Source of the DNA: an uncultured Moraxella sp.
GTDB lineage: Bacteria > Pseudomonadota > Gammaproteobacteria > Pseudomonadales > Moraxellaceae
Assembly (NCBI GenBank): GCA_943908425.1
Contig: CALTTC010000003.1
Location: forward strand, 62,001 to 126,000
Reading direction: 5' to 3'
Length of the DNA stretch: 64,000 nt
Positions 37,472-44,269 of this stretch are shown here, in pieces. The number at the start of each line of letters is the position of its first letter. The first letter of the stretch is position 1. A program made the translations under genes and the position numbers. The notes under the pieces are model-generated. The model saw only the letters and a program-made list of their open reading frames with translations, ran no database searches and was not told the origin of the DNA.

Positions 37472-37801
37472 TTAATTTAACGTCTCGTTCAATGACGCCA
37501 AAAACGCCGCCACCGCCTGATGATTGTAGCGATAATATGTCCATTTGCCAATGCGTTTGGACTCAACAAGCCCCACCGCTTTTAGGTGATGTAAATAAGA
37601 CGACACCACCGACTGAGCCAATCCTGTCTTTTGGGTGATAATGCCTACGCACACGCCACCTTGAAAGTCATCGGGGTTATTGCCACGATTGGCAAAGTGC
37701 GTCTCAGGGGCTTTGAGCCACAGCAGTATCTGCCAGCGATAATCATTGGATAAGGCTTTAAAGGCGTGAAGCAGGGGTGCTTTGTCGGTAATGGTTGTCA
37801 T
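37472..37801 (-). CDS. ArsR-family winged-helix transcriptional regulator
   Basis: 109-residue DNA-binding protein of the ArsR/SmtB fold. Start M-T-T-I-T-D-K, then F-K-A-L-S-N-D-Y-R-W-Q-I-L-L-W-L near residue 14, recognition helix A-Q-S-V-V-S-S-Y-L-H-H-L near 62 and wing K-R-I-G-K-W-T-Y-Y-R. The metal-binding E-L-C-V-C-D motif of ArsR is absent; a single Cys sits at G-G-V-C-V-G near residue 51. It may therefore sense an organic or redox signal rather than a metal. A perfect inverted repeat lies just upstream, consistent with autorepression. Probably cotranscribed with the ene-reductase. Confidence 0.85.
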   Translation of the reverse strand: MTTITDKAPLLHAFKALSNDYRWQILLWLKAPETHFANRGNNPDDFQGGVCVGIITQKTGLAQSVVSSYLHHLKAVGLVESKRIGKWTYYRYNHQAVAAFLASLNETLN

Positions 37802-37810
37802 TGGGGTATT

Positions 37811-37830
37811 ATATCTAATTTTTTAGATAT
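37811..37830. promoter_or_regulatory. inverted-repeat operator for the ArsR-type regulator
   Basis: ATATCTAA, four T, TTAGATAT: a perfect 8+8 bp palindrome 9 bases upstream of the regulator start codon, where a bound repressor would block transcription or initiation. Binding is inferred. Confidence 0.6.
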
Positions 37831-38108
37831 GTCTATCTATTTTTTGGTTTTGTGGCTTTAGCTTAAAAGTCTGGTTTTTTGTTGTCTTTTGTGGCGATAC
37901 AGGGTTTTTACTTAACTTATTCGCTTGCTTACTTGGCAGGCTTTGATGACTTGGCTAGTTTTTCTACATTTTTTGCAAAGCCTATTGATTGTTGTTTTAC
38001 GTGTCATCACGCTGTTTTTAATGATCATAATTTGGCTTTGAGCAGTAACCCGCCATAAGCTTGCTATAATAAAGAGAGCCCTATTTATTTTTAGGGCTAG
38101 GTGATGGA
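37831..38108. other. intergenic region with extended -10 element and hairpin
   Basis: No gene. On the plus strand TGCTATAAT (38062-38070), an extended -10 box, is followed by a hairpin AGCCCTA / TAGGGCT (38077-38098). The hairpin may terminate apaH, whose stop is 11 bases away, though its T-run is broken. The promoter-like box points toward the apaH 3' end and has no gene to drive. Confidence 0.4.
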
Positions 38109-38942
38109 TTATTTTTTACTCGCCAAACTTGGGCTTGCCGTTAATGTATCGTCATCCAAACAATAAGCCAAAAGCTTACCACCCCACACGCATGCCCCAT
38201 CAAGGTTACGCACCTTTTTATTTGCAATCTTCCCTTCAAGTGCCGCCCAATGCCCAAAATAAATCCGCTCTTTTCGCTTATCGGTAATGGGATTTTGCCA
38301 ATCAAACCACGGTTTAAAGCCTGCTGGCATCGCTTGATTGTCCAAAGCGTCGCCTTTAAAGTTAAAATCTAGCTCGCCTGTCGCAGAGCAAAGACGCATA
38401 CGGGTGAAATAATCACAAATTGTCCCAAGTCGTCCGCTTGGCGTGTGCCAATCTTTTGGTGCTTTGCTATAAAAACTTGGCAAAATTTGGCGTAACCGTG
38501 CCTTATCCTTAAAAGCTTGATGCAATTCATCGGCGTAAGATAATGCTTCTTTTGTATCCCAAATCGGGGGTATGCCTGCGTGTACTAGCACGCTTTTTTT
38601 GTCAATGGGCAACAAAAATGGCTGATGACAAAGCCAAGTCAATAAACTGTCGCAATCAGGGGCAGATAATATAGACAAGGTCTTGTCCTTAGGTTTTGGG
38701 GGTAATACGCCAAGCCACGTCGCAATCAGGGTAACATCGTGATTGCCAAGCACGGTAAACAACACGCCATCGTCCGCCAGTGTCTTTGCCCATCTTAAGG
38801 CTTCCAACGATTTATCGCCACGTGCGACAATATCGCCACATAAGTACAGCTTGTCTTTTTTGGGTTGAAAGGCGATTTTATCAAGCAATCGCTGCAATTC
38901 ATCAAAACAGCCGTGAATATCGCCAATTAGATATTTTGCCAT
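38109..38942 (-). CDS. apaH: symmetrical bis(5'-nucleosyl)-tetraphosphatase ApaH
   Basis: 277-residue metallophosphatase that splits Ap4A to two ADP and also removes Np4 caps from RNA. Calcineurin-like motifs in order: G-D-I-H-G-C at residues 7-12, G-D-I-V-A-R-G-D-K-S near 36 and G-N-H-D near 66, with a later H-A-G-I-P-P. The usual P of the G-D-L-V-N-R-G-P-x-S motif is D here. ATG 38942 is chosen over GTG 38954. It is downstream of rsmA as in pseudomonads, but apaG is missing and 358 bases of repeat-rich DNA lie between. Confidence 0.9.
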   Translation of the reverse strand: MAKYLIGDIHGCFDELQRLLDKIAFQPKKDKLYLCGDIVARGDKSLEALRWAKTLADDGVLFTVLGNHDVTLIATWLGVLPPKPKDKTLSILSAPDCDSLLTWLCHQPFLLPIDKKSVLVHAGIPPIWDTKEALSYADELHQAFKDKARLRQILPSFYSKAPKDWHTPSGRLGTICDYFTRMRLCSATGELDFNFKGDALDNQAMPAGFKPWFDWQNPITDKRKERIYFGHWAALEGKIANKKVRNLDGACVWGGKLLAYCLDDDTLTASPSLASKK

Positions 38943-38960
38943 TGTTATTATCACATTGTT

Positions 38961-38986
38961 GTTATTACATTGATGTTATTACATTA
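38961..38986. repeat. 14-bp tandem duplication
   Basis: GTTATTACATTGAT followed directly by GTTATTACATTA in the apaH-rsmA gap. It is one of several short tandem duplications in this neighbourhood. Confidence 0.7.
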
Positions 38987-39185
38987 TTTTTGTTGTATCG
39001 TTGTTGCTATATTTGTTACTACTATCACATTGCTATTGCCAAAATCACTTGACGTAAATCAATGATTTAGTATAAGTCATTGATTAACCATCATTTATCC
39101 AGCCAACTCACAAACGCCAACTACAAATACCGCTGTGATACAATGCCAATTTATAAAAAAATTTATACAAGAATATTGGCAACGA

Positions 39186-39245
39186 AGTGTTGATAAACCA
39201 AGTATTGATAAACCAAGTATTGATAAACCAAGCGTTGCTAAAACA
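39186..39245. repeat. 15-bp tandem repeat, four units
   Basis: Unit AGTATTGATAAACCA: the two middle copies are identical, the first has one change and the last four. A plus-strand frame through it would encode repeated S-I-D-K-P, but that frame has no ribosome binding site and runs antisense into rsmA, so I do not call a gene. The surrounding gap (38943-39300) holds no other feature. Confidence 0.85.
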
Positions 39246-39300
39246 GCACCGATAAAACGCATTAGAAAAATCAACGCTTGCACTCAAGACCGACTTAAAA

Positions 39301-40152
39301 TTAAGATGATTTGGGCAACTTATATTGACTGCCATTACTTAATGCCACAAATTGTGCCACACTCAACGTTTCTGGACGAGCGGTTGGATCTATGTTTATT
39401 TGCTCAAAATCCTTATCATTAAGCGTTGGTAATAAAGCATTTGTTTTAAAAATTGCCCGCAAGGTTTTACGGCGGTGATTAAAACACTCACGCACCACAA
39501 GGGCTAACCAAGCTTCATCATCAGCAATCAGAGGTTTTGTGGTATAAGGCTCTAGGCGAAACACCGCACTTGTTACCTTGGGCGGAGGATTAAACGCTGA
39601 CGGCGGTACGGTAAGCAAATAATCACTGCGACAATAGTACTGTACAATCACCGACAATCGCCCATAGGCTTTTGTACCGACATCGGCTGTAATACGCTGT
39701 ACCACTTCTTTTTGGAGCATAAAATGCATATCAGCGATAACGTGGCTATAATTTAACAAATGAAACAAAATCGGCGTAGAGATATTATAAGGCAAATTGC
39801 CCACCACCCGAAACGCCCCTTGCCCAATCTTATCTGCAAGCAATGCAAAATCCACCGCTAAGGCATTATCATTGATAACGGTCAAACGGTTGTGGCTATT
39901 AGCCCCGATATGCAGTTTTAGGCGACTTGCCAAATCACGGTCAAGCTCAACAGCGGTCATCGTCAAAACCTGTGCCAGCATAGGCTCGGTCAATGCCCCA
40001 AGTCCTGGGCCAATCTCAAGCAGATTGTCGTTTTTGTTAAGACCGATGGCATCAACAATTTGCTGGATAACGTGGGTGTCGTGCAAAAAATTTTGCCCAA
40101 AGCGTTTGCGTGGGGTGTGGGCGACCATTTTTGGCGTTTTAGGATAATTCAT
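39301..40152 (-). CDS. rsmA: 16S rRNA (adenine1518/1519-N6)-dimethyltransferase RsmA
   Basis: 283-residue KsgA/RsmA methyltransferase, dimethylating two adenines in the 3' hairpin of 16S rRNA late in 30S assembly. Opens with K-R-F-G-Q-N-F-L-H-D near residue 16, has SAM motif E-I-G-P-G-L-G-A-L-T at 46-55 and the catalytic N-L-P-Y-N-I-S-T near 118. The C-terminal domain contains F-N-H-R-R-K-T-L-R near 230. Length is standard. It lies downstream of pdxA with a 247-base gap full of duplications. Normally these two genes are close or overlapping. Confidence 0.95.
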   Translation of the reverse strand: MNYPKTPKMVAHTPRKRFGQNFLHDTHVIQQIVDAIGLNKNDNLLEIGPGLGALTEPMLAQVLTMTAVELDRDLASRLKLHIGANSHNRLTVINDNALAVDFALLADKIGQGAFRVVGNLPYNISTPILFHLLNYSHVIADMHFMLQKEVVQRITADVGTKAYGRLSVIVQYYCRSDYLLTVPPSAFNPPPKVTSAVFRLEPYTTKPLIADDEAWLALVVRECFNHRRKTLRAIFKTNALLPTLNDKDFEQINIDPTARPETLSVAQFVALSNGSQYKLPKSS

Positions 40153-40262
40153 AACAAACTTACAAAAGCCTTATTATAGCCGATAAACCGATAAATAGCA
40201 CCTTGCTTTTATGGCGGATTGTTTAAGTTTAGCGGTTGATAATAGCCCATTGGGCGAATGGT

Positions 40263-40401
40263 TTTTGACTTTAGCTTTTGACTTTAGCTTAAACCTAGCC
40301 ACTATCACCAATAAACTCAACATTAATCGCTGATAAAATTTTTAAATACAAATTTTTAAATACATTAAACTTCTAAATAATTATTAAACTTCTAAATAAT
40401 T
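40263..40401. repeat. three short tandem duplications between rsmA and pdxA
   Basis: Within 140 bases there are three perfect head-to-tail duplications: 13 bp TTTTGACTTTAGC (40263-40288), 14 bp AAATTTTTAAATAC (40336-40363) and 19 bp ATTAAACTTCTAAATAATT (40364-40382 and 40383-40401). The second and third abut each other, and the last copy reaches the pdxA stop codon. Confidence 0.9.
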
Positions 40402-41665
40402 AAAGTGGCTTTTGGGTGTGATGTTGTGCCATTTGTTCTGCCATTGCAATCGCTGATGCTAAGCTTTGATGGCTTGTCTGCCCTGTTCCTGCCAAATCAA
40501 AAGCAGTGCCGTGGTCCACAGACGTGCGAATGTAAGGCAACCCCAAAGTGATATTGACCGTCTCGCCAAAACCGTGCGATTTTAAGGGGGCAAGCCCTTG
40601 GTCGTGATACATCGCAATAATCACATCACACGTCGCCAAATGCTTGGGAGTAAATAGCGTGTCGGCAGGCATCGCAAGAGAAATGTCCACACCTTTTTGT
40701 TGAAACGCTTGTAGCACTGGATTGATAATATACGTCTCTTCTGTCCCCAAATGCCCGCTCTCGCCTGCGTGCGGATTTAATCCACATACCAAAATTTTAG
40801 GGGCTAACAGCCCAAATTTGGTTTGTAATTCAGTCAGTAAAATATTCACCGTGCTTGCTATATTTTGCTTGGTGATGGCATCTGGTACTTGGCGTAACGG
40901 CAAATGAGTCGTAACCAACGCCACTTTCATTACCTGATTGGCAAGCATCATCACCACCTTATCCAAGCCACAAGCGTGCATAAAATACTCGGTATGCCCC
41001 GAAAATGGACCGCCATCAATCAGCACTCCGCCATCAATCAGCACCGATTTGGCAAGCGGTGCGGTAACAATCGCTGACACCCAAGCCCTGCTTGCCAAGC
41101 AATGAGCAATGGTTAATTGTGTTGCCACCATTGTTGCATTTAAAGGATTTGGTTGTCCTGCAATCACCCAAGTATTGCTTGGTACATCAATCACATACAA
41201 ACAAGGTTTACCCAAATCACATTGGCTAAGTGCTGTCTGTAAGCAATTATTAAAGTCATTGGCGTTACTGTCATCAGTACTAACCTGAGTGGCGTTATCG
41301 GCAAGACTATCATCAGCAATACAGTCATCAGTAACACAATTATCGGCTACAATATCAGCAAGGCTCAAGTCTAATTTTTGCAAGGCAATACTGCAGTTCA
41401 CTCCTAAGCTTAGCAGGGTATTTTGTCGTGCCACAAGGCTTGCAAAACACGCGGTAACCACCACTGGCACGCCGTTATTTGTTTGTTGCTTGATTGCTTG
41501 ATTGCTTGTTGCCGGATTGCTTGATTGCTTGTTGCTGATGGTTTGCTTGGCTAATGATGGTTTTGCACGGCTTGCCCACGACAACACAATATCCATACCA
41601 ATGCCTGCAGGCTCACCTGTGGTAATTAAAATGGGGGCTTTGGAGCGATAAAAGGCATCTGCCAT
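40400..41665 (-). CDS. pdxA: 4-hydroxythreonine-4-phosphate dehydrogenase PdxA, with insertions
   Basis: Oxidises 4-phosphohydroxy-L-threonine in vitamin B6 synthesis. Core motifs are intact: I-T-T-G-E-P-A-G-I-G near residue 14, S-G-H-T-E-Y near 220, T-T-H-L-P-L near 253, and M-Y-H-D-Q-G-L-A-P-L-K near 350, supplying the three metal-binding histidines. The protein has 421 residues against about 330 usual. Extra length lies in two low-complexity inserts, Asn/Gln/Ser-rich at about 36-63 and Asp/Ala-rich at about 102-140, plus an 18-bp duplication giving V-L-I-D-G-G twice near residue 210. Probably functional if the inserts sit in surface loops. Confidence 0.9.
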   Translation of the reverse strand: MADAFYRSKAPILITTGEPAGIGMDIVLSWASRAKPSLAKQTISNKQSSNPATSNQAIKQQTNNGVPVVVTACFASLVARQNTLLSLGVNCSIALQKLDLSLADIVADNCVTDDCIADDSLADNATQVSTDDSNANDFNNCLQTALSQCDLGKPCLYVIDVPSNTWVIAGQPNPLNATMVATQLTIAHCLASRAWVSAIVTAPLAKSVLIDGGVLIDGGPFSGHTEYFMHACGLDKVVMMLANQVMKVALVTTHLPLRQVPDAITKQNIASTVNILLTELQTKFGLLAPKILVCGLNPHAGESGHLGTEETYIINPVLQAFQQKGVDISLAMPADTLFTPKHLATCDVIIAMYHDQGLAPLKSHGFGETVNITLGLPYIRTSVDHGTAFDLAGTGQTSHQSLASAIAMAEQMAQHHTQKPL

Positions 41666-41737
41666 AAATATTTCCTTTGGTTTTTCTTGTAAAATTTGCT
41701 ACACTTATCATAACATATCTTTGCCCAAAAAACCCCA

Positions 41738-43138
41738 ATGAGCCAAGCCACCGCCATCAAAGCCCATCTAACCGAGCAAGAACCGCCCCACAATTTGGCG
41801 ATGGAGCAAGCCCTGCTTTGTGCGCTGATGAACCACGAAGAATCGTTTGAAGAAATTGCTGAGATTATCCGCGCTGAGGATTTTTATGGCGAGCGCCACA
41901 AGATTATCTTTGACAGCATCGCCCACTTAGCACGCACCAATAATCCTTACGACACCTTAAGCGTTTTTGAGCAATTAGAACGCCAAAGAAAAACCGAAGA
42001 CGCTGGCGGTGATAGCTATTTTTTGGAGATTGAACGCAGTGCCGGCACGCGTTACAATCTAAAATTCTATGCCGAAAAAGTGCACGAACTTGCCACTTAT
42101 CGCAAACTTATTACGACCGCCAATGACATTTTGGCAATGGCACACCACCCCAAAAAACAAACGCTTGGCGAAATCTTAGACCGCGCCGAGGCACAGATTT
42201 TTGCCATTAACGAGGCGCGCAACAGAAACACAGGCACCCAAGGTCTAAAAAAAGGCGATGACATACTACAAACCGTGACAGAGCTGTTAGAAGAATTACG
42301 AGAGCGTCCCGACGATGCGCTACTTGGTCTTGACACAGGTTTTGAAGAATTAAACAACAAAACCCAAGGTTTACAAAAAGGCGATTTGGTGGTGCTCGCT
42401 GCCCGCCCCTCCATGGGCAAAACCGCCCTTGCCATCAATATCACCCAAAGCGCCCTATACAACAAATCATCGGTCATGTTTTTTTCTATGGAGATGAGTG
42501 CCGAGGCGATTGTTATGCGTTTGTTGTCGGCGTGGAGCGGTGTCAATCACTCCAATTTACGAAGTGGCAAAATGTCCCCTGATGAATGGGCAAAGTTTAA
42601 TAATGGCGCAACGCTCCTTGCCGACAGTAAACTCTACATTGATGACCGCAACAACCTATCACCCAATGAGTTACGCAGTGTCTGCCGTAAAGTTGTCAAA
42701 GACAGTGGCGAACCGTTAGGACTTGTGGTCGTGGATTATTTGCAATTAATGAAAGTTACCGGCATGGACGGCAACCGCGTGGGGGAGATTAGCGAAATTA
42801 GCCGTAGTCTCAAAGCCTTGGCGCGCGAATTAAGTTGTCCAGTGCTTGCCCTATCTCAGCTGAACCGTGGGCTAGAACAGCGCCCCAATAAACGCCCCAT
42901 CATGTCTGATTTGCGCGAGTCTGGTGCCATTGAGCAAGACGCCGATGTCATTATGTTTATTTATCGTGATGAGGTGTACAATAAAGAACGCGCCGACAAT
43001 AAAGGGCTTGCTGAGATTATCATCGGCAAAAACCGTAATGGCGCTATCGGTAAAATTCCACTCTCCTTTGCAGGACAATTCACCCGTTTTGATAATTTAA
43101 CGCACGTTCCTGAAGGCTATGACAGCGAAGACGAATAG
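41738..43138 (+). CDS. dnaB: replicative DNA helicase DnaB
   Basis: 466-residue hexameric helicase of the replication fork. N-terminal domain opens P-P-H-N-L-A-M-E-Q-A-L-L (about 18-120), a linker helix follows, and the RecA-like domain has Walker A A-R-P-S-M-G-K-T-A near residue 222, Walker B V-V-V-D-Y-L-Q-L-M near 330 and the L-S-Q-L-N-R-G-L-E-Q-R motif near 370. No intein. It is followed by alr 39 bases later, the order seen in many gammaproteobacteria. Confidence 0.97.
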   Translation: MSQATAIKAHLTEQEPPHNLAMEQALLCALMNHEESFEEIAEIIRAEDFYGERHKIIFDSIAHLARTNNPYDTLSVFEQLERQRKTEDAGGDSYFLEIERSAGTRYNLKFYAEKVHELATYRKLITTANDILAMAHHPKKQTLGEILDRAEAQIFAINEARNRNTGTQGLKKGDDILQTVTELLEELRERPDDALLGLDTGFEELNNKTQGLQKGDLVVLAARPSMGKTALAINITQSALYNKSSVMFFSMEMSAEAIVMRLLSAWSGVNHSNLRSGKMSPDEWAKFNNGATLLADSKLYIDDRNNLSPNELRSVCRKVVKDSGEPLGLVVVDYLQLMKVTGMDGNRVGEISEISRSLKALARELSCPVLALSQLNRGLEQRPNKRPIMSDLRESGAIEQDADVIMFIYRDEVYNKERADNKGLAEIIIGKNRNGAIGKIPLSFAGQFTRFDNLTHVPEGYDSEDE

Positions 43139-43177
43139 CTTTTTTATAAGACAATCATTATTGTAATAAGATAAATT

Positions 43178-44269
43178 ATGCGTAGCGCAATTTTAAGTAT
43201 TAATAAAGACTATTTACAGCACAATATCACCACCCTAAAACAGCATACCCGCGCTCGGCTACTGGCAATGGTGAAAGCCAATGCCTATGGGCACGGTGTT
43301 GATGCCATTGTGCCATACTTGGGCGAGGTGGACGGCTTTGGCGTGGCGTGTATGGCAGAAGCACTTGCCGTAAAGGCGTGCCTTGACAAAAGCGACACCC
43401 GCCCTATTGTGCTGATTGAAGGGGTATTCTCTGAACTAGAATGGCAAACAGCAACCAAAGAAAACTTAATGGCTGTTATCCATAACGCCATCCAGCTAGA
43501 ATATGCCCTGCAAGCACCTCCCCCCAAAGACAGTAAGACACGGCAAGTTTGGCTAAAGCTAGACAGCGGTATGCACCGTTTAGGCTTTGACCCTGAAGCC
43601 ATTATCGCTGTCGCCAAACGCTTAATTGACAAGGGTTATGAGCTGATTTTGACTAGTCATTTTGCTTGCGCTGATGAATCACGCCACCCGATGAACGCCC
43701 GTCAAATCAAAACATTTCAAAACATCTTAGCATTTTTGACTTATAAATTTGGCAATCGTATCCAAGCCTCTTTATGCAATTCTGCTGGGCTATTTAATTT
43801 TACCGATTGTCATTATGACTGGGTACGCCCTGGTATCGCTCTGTATGGCAGTAGCCCCCTTAGCGACCAATCCGCCCAAGACCTAAACCTAAAGCCAGTA
43901 ATGCGTCTAAGTGCACAAGTGATGGCAATCCACACATTATCCAGTGGTGAGAGTGTGGGCTATGGTGCTTTGTGGACAGCACCCGTACCAACACGGGTTG
44001 GCATTGTCAGCATTGGCTATGGCGATGGCTATCCGCGCGTGGTGCAAAATGGCAAGGTCGGTATTCACGGCAGAACCTATGCCATTATTGGGCGCGTGGC
44101 GATGGATATGCTTGCCGTTGATTTAGAGGACAGTGAAGTTGCCATTGGAGATAACGTTGAGCTATGGGGCGACACTATCAGCGTGGATAGCGTGGCACGC
44201 ACCGCCAATACCCTAGGCTATGAGCTACTGTGTCGCACAACCCAGCGCCCCACGCGACTTGTTGTTTAA
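43178..44269 (+). CDS. alr: alanine racemase
   Basis: 363-residue PLP enzyme interconverting L- and D-alanine for peptidoglycan. The PLP lysine is in V-K-A-N-A-Y-G-H-G (Lys33) and the second catalytic residue is the Tyr in S-V-G-Y-G-A near residue 255. G-Y-G-D-G-Y-P-R near 280 and the M-D-M-L region complete the C-terminal barrel. Its stop overlaps the start of the next gene (TAATG), so the lipoprotein hydrolase downstream is translationally coupled. Confidence 0.96.
   Translation: MRSAILSINKDYLQHNITTLKQHTRARLLAMVKANAYGHGVDAIVPYLGEVDGFGVACMAEALAVKACLDKSDTRPIVLIEGVFSELEWQTATKENLMAVIHNAIQLEYALQAPPPKDSKTRQVWLKLDSGMHRLGFDPEAIIAVAKRLIDKGYELILTSHFACADESRHPMNARQIKTFQNILAFLTYKFGNRIQASLCNSAGLFNFTDCHYDWVRPGIALYGSSPLSDQSAQDLNLKPVMRLSAQVMAIHTLSSGESVGYGALWTAPVPTRVGIVSIGYGDGYPRVVQNGKVGIHGRTYAIIGRVAMDMLAVDLEDSEVAIGDNVELWGDTISVDSVARTANTLGYELLCRTTQRPTRLVV

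Noticed and set aside
39135..39422. Plus-strand frame encoding repeated S-I-D-K-P
   Set aside because: The repeat is an effect of a 15-bp tandem duplication; the frame has no ribosome binding site and extends antisense into rsmA.
41738..43138. Possible intein in dnaB
   Set aside because: The gene is 466 codons, normal for intein-free DnaB, and all motifs are contiguous.
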